This document shows, one piece after another, positions 13,765 to 25,800 of a stretch of 64,000 nucleotides of DNA (position 1 is its first letter; every line of letters begins with the position of its first letter). A program made the translations under genes and the position numbers. This stretch comes from Prorocentrum cordatum (lineage: Eukaryota; Sar; Dinophyceae; Prorocentrales; Prorocentraceae). A model generated the notes under the pieces. It made no database searches. It had not been told where the DNA came from and saw nothing but the letters and a program-made list of their open reading frames with translations. The DNA is taken from the NCBI GenBank assembly GCA_963575745.1, contig CAUYUJ010003564.1, forward strand, positions 1-64,000. The letters are read 5' to 3'.

Positions 13765-16158
13765 GTGGAAAGAGAGAGAGAGAGAGAGAGTTTCCGGCGC
13801 GACGTGGACGCTCCGTCCGACGCGGCGCCGTCTGCCGCGAAGGTTCGGGTCGCCAAGTGGTTTTACTGTGGCCTGCGTGGGCTCTTCGCGCGGAGGGGCG
13901 GGGGGCGGCGCGTGCGCGCGCGCAGGTTCTCCCCCGGCATTGGCATCGGCGCTGCCAAGGCCAGGGCGGGCCGGGGCGCGGGCGAGTGCGCGGGGGGCGC
14001 TGCCTGGAGGGCGTCGCAGAGGGCGGGGCAGTGCGTTGGCGATGCGGCTCTGCGCGTGGCCTGTGTCTTCGCCGCGCTGGGCGGTGTGTCCTGCGATGTG
14101 TGTTCCCGCGTGGGGCGACTCGGTGCTGCTGTGTGGTCTGGCGCGCCCCGCGCGTGGTGGCGGCGCCTTCGACATGGCGTCGCGTCGAGGCGACTCGGAG
14201 TTGTTGATGCGGGAGATCGCTGGGGGCCGTGGCGGAATAAGTGTCTGCAATTGAGTGTCGCTCGGTGTGGGGGTGTTGGCACGCGCGCGCAGGCGGAGTG
14301 CTTCTTCGAGTTGCAGTGCGCTAATGATTCCGGAGCTGGGGCGTGCGGTGACGCGGCGGATGAGGCGAACTTTGCTATCGTGCAGGATTGGCTGGAGGCG
14401 CGCCGTTCGAGGATGCGAGTCTATGAGGCGGAGAGTGCAGATGGTTTACTGCGTGGGGAGTGTTCCGGCGCATGGTTTTTGGGTTCCGCGGGGGGGGCCG
14501 AGATCGGCAGCGTTGTGTGGTACCCAGAGGGCCATGTCGCGACGGTCGTTGATGTGGACGGTCGCTTGGCCGCTGGCGTATCTCTCGGAGACGCAGGCGC
14601 CGCGCCGTGGCTGCGGTCGATTGCAGGCGCGCCGAAGAGGAGTGCGCCGAAAAAGAAGGTCGCCGCGAAAAGCCAGCGAGGTGCGCATCTCCGCGGCGCG
14701 CAGAACCCGAACGTCATGGCGGGCGTTGCTGCGCGGGAGCGACGCGCGACCGGTGAGGATGGGGCGCCGTCGTCGTCTGGCGAGGACATGCCAGTCATCC
14801 CGGGAGTCACCGTCGACGATGCCGATTCGGGCGATGCCGCGGGGGCGTCCGTGCTGCGTCAACCTGCAGCTGCAGTCGCCACGCGCGGCCATGCGTCTGG
14901 GGACGAGAGCGATTCGGGTGAGGACATGCCGGTGCTTCCAGGGGTTCCGGTGGAAGAGGAAGGCGCGGGGGCTACCCGGGCGCGATCGGACGCCGTCGCA
15001 CCGCAGGCAGCGGCTGCGAGGCGCGCTCTCCGGGGCTCGGCTTCGGCCGCGGCGCCGCCGAGCGATTCTGATGACGAGGAGATGCCTGTCATCCCTGGAG
15101 TGACCGTGGACGTCGGGGGTGCTGACGATGGTGCAAGCGATTGCAGCGGGCCGGCCGCGCGTCCGCGCGGTGCCCGGAGAGCGCGCCGGAAGCGCGGGGC
15201 CGCGGGCGGGGCGCTTGCGTCCGAGGCAGAGTCCAGACAGTTCCAGCCGGATTACGTGGACGAGGATCGCTGCAAAGGCCTGACGCGGGGGGGGGGCTGG
15301 GGGCGAGAGCAGTGCCGGTTTCGGCCAAAGACGGGGAGCGACGTGTGCGGGAAGTGTGCTCGATATGGGTGCCCGCACGGGCGCGTCTGGGGCCCGATTC
15401 CTACAGGCGCGTTGGACAAGTTCAAGGATATCGCGCTCAAGGCGAACAAGCCATCTACGCAGTGGTACGCGCGGCACGCAATGTGGGACGTGGCGTCGAA
15501 GATGAAGCCTGAGCTGAAGTCCTTGTGTGAGGTGGACGAGCACGGGCGATTTGTGTTAACGAACAGTGAGTACGAGCAGTGCCTCAAGCAAGTCCATGAC
15601 AATTTGAGAAAGCATAAGGGCCAAGGCCGTTCTGGCTTCGTATACGAGAAGGGGGCAGGGGTGCGGACACTGCAGGATCGCTGCGGGGAGGGAACTACTC
15701 GGTTCGGATCGGAGAGGGAGTCCTACAATGGGCAGCAGGGGGGGAAGGTGTTCATGTGGTACAGCAAGGCGGTCTTCAACAAGTACCTGGGGCAGCTGCA
15801 AGCTTCCGAAATGGAATGTAGCGAGAAGGACTGCGTGGAGGCGTTGCGGTTGACCAGCGAGGAGATCCGGCGGTACCCAATGAAGCAGCAGTATCTGAAG
15901 CCGTACGCAGGCCCGCAGTGCTTTCCGCACATTGATCCGTGGTCGAAGCAGAACAGGCTGCACGCGAACGAGAAAATGGGGCATGCGCCCGGAGAGGATC
16001 CGCAGGGGGGCGGCGACGGCGGCGCCGGGCCCGAGGCGTGCAGGGGAGCAGACGACGGGGCGTCGCACTTGTTCTGTATGCGGAATTGGGCGCAGTGCGA
16101 TCGGTGCCATTGCTGGCGCCTGCTCCTGCCTGCCTGCGCTGCGCGCGCGTGGGGATGA
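13765..16158 (+). CDS. Helitron A N-terminal region: acidic repeats, Cys-rich motif, CW-like finger
   Basis: An open segment of ~797 codons beginning at a GTG, so the true start is unknown. No domain is recognised in the first ~300 residues. Three repeats of MPV(I/L)PGV(T/P)V follow, at nt 14788, 14929 and 15082, each preceded by an acidic Ser/Asp/Glu stretch. At nt 15268-15400 lies a Cys-rich motif: C, then EQCRF, then DVCGKC, then HGRVWGPIP. The C-terminus (nt 16075-16122) has WAQCDRCHCWRLL, matching the WxQCxxCxKWRxLP core of CW-type zinc fingers. The frame stops at 16156-16158, before the finger would be complete. The next segment is in another frame, so a frameshift or intron lies here. 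Probably the start of the element's polyprotein, perhaps for chromatin or protein contacts (inference). Confidence 0.6.
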   Translation: MERERERESFRRDVDAPSDAAPSAAKVRVAKWFYCGLRGLFARRGGGRRVRARRFSPGIGIGAAKARAGRGAGECAGGAAWRASQRAGQCVGDAALRVACVFAALGGVSCDVCSRVGRLGAAVWSGAPRAWWRRLRHGVASRRLGVVDAGDRWGPWRNKCLQLSVARCGGVGTRAQAECFFELQCANDSGAGACGDAADEANFAIVQDWLEARRSRMRVYEAESADGLLRGECSGAWFLGSAGGAEIGSVVWYPEGHVATVVDVDGRLAAGVSLGDAGAAPWLRSIAGAPKRSAPKKKVAAKSQRGAHLRGAQNPNVMAGVAARERRATGEDGAPSSSGEDMPVIPGVTVDDADSGDAAGASVLRQPAAAVATRGHASGDESDSGEDMPVLPGVPVEEEGAGATRARSDAVAPQAAAARRALRGSASAAAPPSDSDDEEMPVIPGVTVDVGGADDGASDCSGPAARPRGARRARRKRGAAGGALASEAESRQFQPDYVDEDRCKGLTRGGGWGREQCRFRPKTGSDVCGKCARYGCPHGRVWGPIPTGALDKFKDIALKANKPSTQWYARHAMWDVASKMKPELKSLCEVDEHGRFVLTNSEYEQCLKQVHDNLRKHKGQGRSGFVYEKGAGVRTLQDRCGEGTTRFGSERESYNGQQGGKVFMWYSKAVFNKYLGQLQASEMECSEKDCVEALRLTSEEIRRYPMKQQYLKPYAGPQCFPHIDPWSKQNRLHANEKMGHAPGEDPQGGGDGGAGPEACRGADDGASHLFCMRNWAQCDRCHCWRLLLPACAARAWG

Positions 16159-16238
16159 GCACTACAGGGTTCGCGACGCCGACTTGGATTGGGGGGAGTG
16201 GTTGAGGGGGGCGGCGCATCGGTGCGCGGCGGCGGCCG

Positions 16239-17392
16239 GTGCGTCGAGAGACCAGGACGCTGCGCTCGGTGGGGGGGGCGGCGACGCCGTGGAGGGTGCG
16301 ATGCAGCAGGGCGGCGGCGCGGACGAGGGCGGAGGTGGGGGGGGGGGTGCGCGGCGGCGCTCGGAAGCGGCGCCCGGGGCGGAAGACGTCCGAGGCGGAG
16401 GCTGCCGAGCCCGCCGCGGTGCGCGGCGGGGCGCGGAAGCGGCGGCTGGGGCACAAGACGTCCGAGGCAGAGGCTGCTGAGGGCGACGCGGGGCGCGAGG
16501 CCGCGGGGGCCGGGCGCGCGGGGGAGGGCGCCGCGGAGGCGGCGGCGGCGCGGAAGCGGCGGCTGGGGCGCAAGACGTCCGAGGCAGAGGCCGCTGAGAG
16601 CGGTGCGGGGCGCAGGGGCGCGGAGGAGGGGCGAGCTGGCGAGGGGGGCGCGGAGGTGCCGGAGGCGCGTTGGGGGCGCCGGAGACTCGAGCGCAAGACG
16701 TCCGCCGAAGAATGGGCCGAAGCGGGCGGTGCGGTCCGCGGAGCCGTGGATGAGGAGGGCGGTGGTGACGAGGCTTGCGGCGGCATGGCGGAGTTATCGG
16801 CCTCGGATTGCGACGACGAGCGTTCTGCGTCAGATCATGAGTGCGCCTCGGAAGAAGACGCGGCGCCGCTGCCGCGCGAGGTGCGCAGCGCGCTCGATGC
16901 GGAGCTGGTGCGTTTCGCGGGTGCTGGGCCGCCGACGGAGGCAGACCTGGCGGGGGCGCGAGCGGCCGAGGAAGGGCGCGGGAGCGCGCCGCGCCGCGCG
17001 GGATTGTCGCGAACCGGAGGTGGGGATGCGCGGGCGTGGGCAGTTGCGTCTGTGCCCCACCTCAAGGACAAGCGGATGGTGGCATTGGTCGGTGCCGTCC
17101 GCGAGTACCTGGTGTCGCGCCGTCAGTGCGAACGGGGTAGTTTTCGGATCCAGGGGTCGGACGGCGATAAGTTGCGGGGTGCGCTGATGGAGCCGGGGCG
17201 GCCAGGACGGTTCGGGCGCGCGCTGCTGGAGTTGGAGGATCGCGCGCGCGGTCGCGGGCCGAGCGCGGAGCGTTCGTCTTGGGAGGCGGTAGCCGTGGAG
17301 GAGGATTTCCGTCGTCGCTCGAAGTGGCCCCGTGTGCGTTTCGAGCGTAGCATGTTGCAGACGCCGGTCGTGTCCGAGAGCGGCGGGGCGCA
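16239..17392 (+). CDS. Helitron A linker with basic repeats
   Basis: An open frame that continues the polyprotein in a new frame. The first part holds four 16-residue repeats of the form RKRRLGRKTSEAEAAE at about nt 16361, 16434, 16552 and 16672. They are basic then acidic and resemble nuclear localisation signals. After an acidic patch comes a better conserved-looking segment (HLKDKRMVALVGAVREYLV near 17060; FRIQGSDGDKLRGAL near 17142). Meaningful sequence runs to about 17390, where the story continues in the Rep frame, consistent with one small indel. No catalytic domain recognised. Confidence 0.5.
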
Positions 17393-20300
17393 GTGGCGGG
17401 CGGTGCGGTGCTGCATGAGCCGGACGGGGGTGATGCGGACGATTTCCAGGCTCTGTGGCAGCGCGAGTCGCGGGTCGCGGCCGGCTTCGCAGCGAACGTG
17501 GTCCTGGATGACGACGTGGTCGTGTTGCCTGTGGAGCGGCCTGCCGGGTGGACGGAGCCCGCGCACATGGCGGGGGCGTGGTGGCGGGGCCTGGCCCCGC
17601 GGGAACGCAGAGCAGAGGAGGGGGAGAATCCCGGGCGCGTCTGGGTGGGCCAGCTGCAGGAGGACGCCGGCGTGGCGGGGCTACTGCCCGAGGGCGGCGC
17701 GGGCGAGCGCACTGCGAAGGAGGGGCTCGACGCGCTGCAGCAGGCCGGTCAGGGAGCGCGGGGGGCGGGTCGCGCGGGTCGTGGCCGGGGGCGCCGAGCG
17801 AAGAAGCGCGGCCGGTACGGGAATGATTTGCGGGCCGTTATTCGGACAAGATGGGCGCCTGGAAGGTCGTCGGAAGGTGCCGGCCCGGGCGTCGCGGAGT
17901 CGTTTGTGTTTGGATCAGCGCCAGAATCGGAGCATTGGGAGATTCGTCCGGAGGCGCGTTTGCGCGAGCGCTGCGGAGGGCGTGTAAAGCAACGAGCGCG
18001 TGTTGCTGCAGGGGACGTTCACCAGAAGTGCATGTTGCTGGCGCTGAAGACGATGCCGCTGCGCGTGGCGAAGTACGACGTGCAGCTGCGCGACGCGTCC
18101 GTGCGGGCGGTGCAGGCGGCGCATGCGATCCTGACGCGGATGGTGAAGTTCACGTGCCACGAGTGCCAGGAGCGGTTCCCGGCGTTCCATCCAGCTCTCG
18201 AGCCGCCGGAGCAGCTCGCGGAGGAGAGGCTGCTGCTGCGGCGCGGCGGGGACGGGCTGGCCGCGTGCAGCACGGAGGTGGCCGAGTGGGACGAGGTGCC
18301 GCCGCGCGACCCGCCGGACGGCTTCGCTCTGGAGTGCAGGGGCGTGTGTATGCGGTGCAGGCAGGACCTGGACAAGCAGGCCGCGGCCGCGGCCACGGAG
18401 GACGACCTGTATCAGGTGGTGGGCCTCCGTACCGCGCAGAACCACATGGATCCGTGCTTCCGCTTCCCGTCCGATGACCTGCGCGAGCTGTTCGACCAGG
18501 CTACGCTCACGGAGAGCCTGCTCATTGCCCTGGACCACATGCAGGTGCACCTGGCCACGGTGTCCCGCACGGGGCTGCGCAAGTTCCGTAAGAACATCAT
18601 CTCGTTCCCCGCAGGACGTGGCAGGGTTCTCGCGGCGCCACGAGCTCATGAAGGGTTCCGCGTGGGGGACCGCGTGAACTCGGCGCGCGGGCCCGGCGAG
18701 CGCCCCGACGACCCGCGCCGCCCCGAGCGCATGGCCGCGGGCTGCACGGACGAGGAGCGGCAGCGCTTCGGCGTGGACCTGCACGGGCGCCTGGTCTTCC
18801 CAGGGCGCGTCTTGAAGGTGCTGCTCAGCGGGGACGTGATCATCGAGTACGATCATGGAGGCAGGGGGAGGGAGCTCCAGGAGCACGTGGAGCCGCGGGT
18901 GGTGCTGCCCTGGCACCCCCGGAAAGTGCCCTTCAGCTTGATGTTGCGGCGGAATGTAGGGTTCGGGAAGGAGGTCGTGGAGGGCCTGCACGTGCGCTGG
19001 CGCTACTGCGGGCACGTGCTCCGGGCGTTGTGTGCGTTTGCGGGCACGTATGGGCCCTGGCGCCTGGGGGGTACTGCGGACGAGCCCATGCACAAGTACT
19101 ACGACCCGCGCCTGTTTGACGTGCTCCCGGACGACGAGATCCTCGCGTCCTACGCGCCGAGAGAGAGCGAAGACGGCGTCCTGCCGTCGGGGGGCGAGGC
19201 CGGGGAGCCGGAGGAGCTTGGGCCCGTGACGGAAGCGGAGGCCATTGCTCGGGATTGCGTCCCCTGTGGCGTCGACGTCGTCACGCCGCGCCAGTTCATT
19301 GCCGCGGGCTTCGACGTGCACTTCGTCGGGCCCCGCGACGACGCCGGGCGCGAGCCTGCTGGCCGCGAGGGCGACGATGCGCGGGGAGGCGACGAGGGCG
19401 GCGCGGAGGCCGCGGCCGAGGGGGATGCCGACGCGGCGGCTGACGGGGAGTTCGACGTCGGCGTGGACGATGAAGCCATGGCCGTCGATCACGACGTGTT
19501 CAGTGCGTGGCTCGACAAGGCGCAGTTTGAGTATAGTGGGGCAGTGCAGCGATGGTGGGCGGGGTTGCAGCCAGAGGCGGAGGGCTTGGTGGAGGGGTTG
19601 AAGTTTGGTGACGACGAGACGACGGAGGACCTGTTCGGCCGCCTGCTAGCTGCGGCGCGGGAGGAGAACGCCGTGACGTCCGTGCAGAGGGACCGCGTGG
19701 CGGCGGACTGCGTGCGCGTCGAGTTCCTTGTCGATTGGATGCGACCCCGTGTGCAGGGCCAGTTCGCCGGCGCGGAGGGCGGCGTCTCTCGCGAGTCGGT
19801 CTTGGACGAGGTGATGCTGGAGCTGGCCATGGCGGGAACGTTCGTGGCAGCTGCGCGCGATAGGGACACGGGGTGCGTCGAGGAGAACTTGCCGGAGTTT
19901 GACGAGGACGAGGCAGTCGCGCGGACGGGTGAGCGCTTGATTTACGGCTGGCCCGGACAGAGCGAGGACCCGGTCCCGGCGCGCGCCATCGGGCGTTTCG
20001 CGAGGGCGTTCCCGTTGGAGTTTCCCATGGGCATCGGCGACCTCTTCGACGACCGTCCCCGGCGGGTGTCCGTGCAGGACTGGGTGCAGCACCTGATGCG
20101 CTACCGCACCGGGCAGTTCGTCGGCGGCCCGCGTGGCCAGCGCGTGATGTGGGCCATGGTGAACGTGCTGCTCCTGAACGAGGCGCGGGGCAAGGGCTTT
20201 GGGGTGTATCGGACCATGTACAGGCGCGCGGGCCTCGGGGTCCAGGGCCCAAGTGTGATGACGAAGGGCGGGCTCAGGCAAATCCTGGAGAGCGAGGACC

Positions 20301-22888
20301 GCGTGCGGATCCTGGTGGGCCAGCTCGCGAACGTGGGGCGCGATGTGCCCTCGACCACCATGCACTGGTCGTATGAGTCGAAGAAGTTGCAGAGCACCGT
20401 GAAGCACCTGTCCTGGCACCCGCCCTGGGTCGAGGGCACTCTGGCGGACGGCGCCGAGACGGTCGGCAGGCGGTTCCTCCGCGAGCTGGATCTGCCGGCG
20501 GGAAAGGGCCGGACTCAGCGAGGGCGCGCGCTCGGGCTCGGCCGTCACCCGTCCATTTGGTGGACGCAGAATCCGTTCTACAACGCCGCGTATGACATTC
20601 AGCGCATGGGGGGAGGTCCGGGGGCGCGGGCGGCGGGAGACCGTGCTCTGGGGGATTGGGTTGGTGACGGGCGAGAGGAGCGCTTCCGTTTTGCGCGGGG
20701 CAACCCGGACCTGGTGGCCTACATGATCGCCTTGCGGGTGGAGCTGAACATGCGGATGGTGATGCCCGAGGTGCTGCCCCACTCGGAGCAGTTCAAGTAC
20801 ATGGCCATGGCCAGGGCCGAGTGTGGCGCGGGTGGCAATCTGCATTACCACGGGTTCAGCGTGGGGCTGCCTGGGCCGGCGGTTGCGCGGGTTCGCGCGG
20901 ACGTGGACGAGGAGGGGGGCATGCTTCCGCCGAGCGTGGCGAGCGACGCGGCGGCGCGCCTGCCCTCGCTTGAGGCAGGACCGCTGGCCTGGCCCCTGCA
21001 GGAGCGGAGGCGTCGTGGTGCTGCCCTCGCTGCCCTGGAGCAGGTCTTGCGCGCCGTTGCCGGCCGGCCTGGCCAGCGTGCGCCGCGGGCTCCTGCGGGT
21101 GAGGGCTCTGCGGCTTCTGGATCATGTAGTGAAGATGGCGCGGGCGACGACGAGGATGAGTTCGTCGGCAGGGCTTCTGCGCTGCTCGACGCCCTGGTGG
21201 ATCGAGGGTGGCTGGTTCTCGTGCAAGGGGAGGAGGGCGCCCGCGGCCAGGGGGCGGAGGCCGACGTTGCTTTGGAGCGCGTCGGGCCAGAGGATCCAGC
21301 GCCGGAGGAAGTGGCGGGGGGTGATCCCGTGGAAGACGTTCAGGATGGTGATGGCGTTGAGGGCCCCGGTGCTGCTCGGGGGTCGAGACCTGCTGGGGTC
21401 CCCCACGGGGCCCGCGGGCAGCGACTAGGGGGTGCTGGTCTCGACTTCGGCGTGCTGAAGCCGGAGCATGAGGACGTCGCGCTGCAGAGCGTTTTGGAGA
21501 AGCGGTTATATGAGTTATTCGGGCACGTGGTCTCGGAGTGGAACCCGTGCTACGACGACGCGGGCGCGTGCAGGTGCACGTGGGACGACGAGGTTGGCGC
21601 CTTCGACGTGGACGTGGAGATGGAGGGCGAGGCTGCGCGCGAGACGTCGGAGGGCCGGGCGGTGCGTAGCGCGCCTGCTTCTGCGCCGGAGTGCTTGAAC
21701 TTGCGGAAGGTTCTGGACGAGGCCTTTGCGTCCGAGGCGTCGGGGAAGTTGGACGCGCATCCCGTTCGGCGACTGGTGGCTGCGCCGGTGAACAGGGTGG
21801 CGCGGCACACGAAGCATGGCATGGGGCCGCCGCGTCTCGGGGCTCACGCGTGTGCTCGCGGGAAGGAGGGGTGCGTGTTCTGCCGATATGACTTCCCGCG
21901 CGACAAGTGGGGCCGCGTCGGGCCCCAGCCCTTCCGCATGGAGAAGGGCCGCCGGGAGGGCCACTGGCAGGCGGTGTTTCCGCGGAACGACAGGCTCTGC
22001 AATAGTTACGAGGAGCACGTGCTGTTGGCCAACATGGGGAACATTGACTGGCGTCCCGTTCTGAACTTGTGGGCGGTCGTGGAGTACGTCACGAAGTACG
22101 CGACGAAGGCGCCCAAGGGCTCGCGGAAGATCAAGGAGGTGCTCGACGACGCCGTCAACGAGGTCTGCGCTTACGTCCCAGAAGGCGAAGGGACTGATCC
22201 CCTTCGGCGCTCCATTCAGAAGTTCTTTGCTCGGATGCTCGGGGAGCGGGACTACCACTGTTACGAGGTGGCGCTGCTGGGGTTGCGCCTGCCCATGGTT
22301 TTGTCCATGCTTCCCGTCGTGACTCTCAACACGACGGGCGCCCGCGCCCTGAAGCCTGCGTCTGCGCTGCGGGACAAGGCAGATGACGAGCCTGTGCACT
22401 GGGATAGCAAAGTGGACAAATTCGACAAGCGCCTGGAGTTTGTGCGTCGGCAGCGTGCCAGGGGCGACGAGTCCATCTCGGTGGAAGAGGTGCGCGATGT
22501 GTCGTTGTTCGAATCTTATTGGAAGTACGCTGTGTACCGCGGGAAGCTGAGGCGCGGGAACCTTGCGGTGTGTCTGCAGGTGACCCCTGGCTATAGCGCG
22601 GAGTGCGCGAACGCGCAGCACGCCTGCCACGAGGCGCACGCGCAGGCGAACGTCATCGCGCACTGGCGGCACATGGCGACCGCGGACCGCAAGGCCATGA
22701 TCGAACAGGAGACGCTGAGGGACGTCCGGCCGGTGCCGGCGGCTTGCATTGGGGCCACGGAGTTCGTTCAGCCTTTGGCGGGCGGTGCTGGCCAGGATGC
22801 TGGAAGCGAGCGGTTCCTGGGCGTGCAGGATCTCTGGCTCAAGTCGGGGGGAAGGGCCTGGGGGGGGCAGAGCGATCAGTATTGGGGG
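17351..22888 (+). CDS. Helitron-type Rep (HUH/Y2 endonuclease)
   Basis: A frame of ~1846 codons opening after a TAG at 17348-17350, with no clear ATG start. Near nt 18154-18366 a CHEC...CMRC pair resembles the zinc-binding segment of Helitron proteins. An SH3/Tudor-like stretch (HGRLVFPGRVLKVLLSGD) lies near 18783. The nickase core follows: GGNLHYHGFSVG with the HxH pair at 20843-20851, a Helitron-like CVFCRYDFPRDKWG segment near 21880, and the two-tyrosine motif EYVTKYATK with tyrosines at 22085 and 22097. In Helitrons this enzyme nicks and joins the single-stranded ends. HUH and Y2 are ~414 residues apart, much more than usual, because of an acidic, Ala/Gly-rich insertion. The meaningful frame ends near 22888, where helicase-linked sequence continues one frame away. 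Confidence 0.85.
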
Positions 22889-25800
22889 CATATGATGATG
22901 AGATGCTCACTGACCCCATGCTCCGCCAGTGGGTTCCAGCGTGGGTCGTGGAGCAGTACGAGCGCGCGAACCCGTTCTACAAGGAAGTGCTCGGCGCCAT
23001 CCTGGAGGACGGGGTCGCTAGCAACCGGGAGCTGCTGCGCCGGACGCGACGCGAAATGGTGAGGCGGCATGAGGCGCGACAGCAGGGGCGGGGCGCGGGG
23101 GCAGAGGAGGCGGCGGGCGGCGCCGGGGGGCAGGCGTCCGATGATGGCTCTGGGCGCGGCGACGATGACAGAGACAGCGAGAAGGCGGAGTCGGGGGAGG
23201 AAGTGGAGGACTTGGTGGACAGACTCGTGCTGCGCGGGGACGCGGACCCGAACGAGGAGGCTCGGGATGCTGTCTTACGCGAGGCGCGGCCGGGGGAGGG
23301 CGCTGAGTCTGCTGCGGCCGCAGGGGAGGTGTCCGAGTGGGAGCGCCGCCCAGCCGATGAGCGCGTCAGCGCGGCAGGTCCTGCTGTGCAGGCGGCGGAC
23401 GTGCGCGTCGGGGACGTTGCGGGCGATGAGGTGCGCGGCAGGGTCCGGGTGAACCCCAGGGACTTCAATTGGTTGAACGAGGCGTGCAATGTGTCGACGA
23501 GCGAGAGAGGGCGTCTGGAGAAGCTCCAGGATGAGTGGCACGGAAAGGCCAAGGTAGGCGACGGGGCCGAGGTCGTCGAACGCGCCGATCTCGACCCCTG
23601 GCAGAAGTTCGCCCACGACATCGTCATGGACGAGCGCCATTCGGAGGCCGACCCGTTGAGATTGATGGTCACGGGCGTGGCCGGCACGGGGAAATCGCGC
23701 ACCGTGCGCAGTTTCGTAGCCGCGAGGCGAAAGAGGGTCCGGCAGTTTGCCCCGAGGACGAAGCTGGATCAAGATCGCCGCGGCGTACGCGAAATCCGGC
23801 GAGGGCCTGAAGAGATTGATGAGGAGGAGCGGAATTGCTGCTTGCTCGCCGCTCCTACCGGGCGCGCCTCGTTCCAGTTGAAATATGGCGCGACCACCCT
23901 GCACAGGGCGTTCGGTGTGCCGGTGGGATATTGCGGCCCTTGGGTACGCAAGGACGGGGACCGGTTTCAAAAGACGCAGACTCGACTGCGTCAGGCGAGG
24001 TTGTCTGTGTTGGATGAGATGAGCATGATCGGGCGGCAGATGCTGGGGAAGATCGAGTTCAAGGTGCAGGATACTCTTGGTGTTGCGGCGAAGCGTGCGG
24101 CGCAGGGTGCGAGGCCAGTGTATCTCGGCGGGAAGGATGCCGTGCTCGCAGGGGATCCGCAGCAGGCGCCGCCAATCGGCGATGACCCCCTGTACCGGAT
24201 GGGCGCGCATGGGGGGTCTGCGAAGAACAAGCCCAGGGGGGCAGAGCGGACCCCCGACGACGCCTGGAGCACGGACAGGTCAGTGAATAATGGGAGTTTC
24301 GTGCGCGATACATTCCAGGACGTGGCCGTGCTCCAGCGCGTGCACCGGTGGCGCGGTGAGAAAGAGGGGCTGTCGAAGGAGCGGCAGGCGGAGCACAGGC
24401 AGGATGCTGATCGCTTTTTGGAGGTCACGAAAGGCATGGCGCAGTGCACCTGGGAGCAGCGGGATCATGCGTGGTTGAGGCGCCGGAACAGGTCGGTGCT
24501 GCAAATGACCAAGGAGGGGAGGGAGGAGCTGGCGGCCTTCGAGACGGCCCCGCTGCTGATGGACGGCAGGAAGGATCGGGCCTCGGGTGCATGTGGCGCC
24601 GATAGAGTAAACATGGAGAGGTTGTACCAGGTAGCCGCTGCGAGTGGTAAGCCCATCGCGGCGCTGCGTGCCTACCACGGCCAAAAAAAGAAAAAGCAGA
24701 AGTCTAGGCCAGACCAGATGGCGTCCGAGGACTTCCGCGGACTCGAGAACGAGCTGTTCGTCTGCGAAGGGGCCCGCGTGCTGTTGACTCAGAACCTCTG
24801 GGTTGAGGCGGGGCTCATGAACGGGGCGATGGGTACGCTGCGCGGCTACATGTGGCCCGAGGGCGCCGACCCGCACAATGGCGCTCGGCCGGATTTGCAG
24901 GCGCCCCTCTGCGTGTTCGTCGAGTTCGATGATATCGATCTAGGGACAGACGGGCAGGGTCGGCCGCGGTCGTTTTTCCCGGGAGACGAGGAGCGGCGGA
25001 ACGGGGTGCCCATTTGGAGGCAGAGAGTGTCTTCCACCATGGAGGAGGGCGTGTGGCGCGAGAACTAGCCGTTGCAGCTGGCATGGGCGTTGACGCACTG
25101 GAAGGCGCAGGGGATGACGTTGGCGAAAGTCCGCGCGCACCTGTCAGCGAAGACCGCGGCCGTTGCAGGCATCGGTTTCGTCGCCACGACGCGCGTCAAG
25201 CATCCCTGGGACATGGCGTTCGAGGAGGACCTGCCGGAGTATGCGGATTTCATGAGGGCCAGGCATACGACGGCGTTCCGGGAGCGGCGACGCTTCGAGT
25301 TGCGACTGGAGGCTCGCGCTTCCCGCACGTTGCGGAAATACGGGTACTGCGAGGCGGACTGCTGGACTGAGGAGGAGAAACGCGCGGCGGAGACATTGCT
25401 GGGTCGTTTGAAGACCGTTGCCGCGGCTCGAGCGGAGAGGTTGAAAGGGGCGGGCAGAGTGGTGGATGAGGACACTTGGCTGTGGGGTGAGGAGGGGCCG
25501 CCGTTCGCGTCCGAGCTCGACAGCGCCGTTGCTGCCGAGGCTGGAGAGGACGACGTCGCGGCGCGGCGCCTCCGTGCCGTGGCCGAAAGGCTTCTGGACC
25601 GGAGGCGGGTGCGCTTCGCGACGCGGGAGGAGAAGGGCGCCGCGCGGGATCTGCTTGTTGATGTCGGTGCCCTCGCTGCTTGTGCGTCCCGGGAGGATTT
25701 GCGCGAACGTCTGACGGCTGCTGCCGGGCGCCTGACGCATGAGTCTTCGGGTTCGGGTGACAGGGAGGGGTTCCTGCGCGGCGTGGTCGACTTGATTGTG

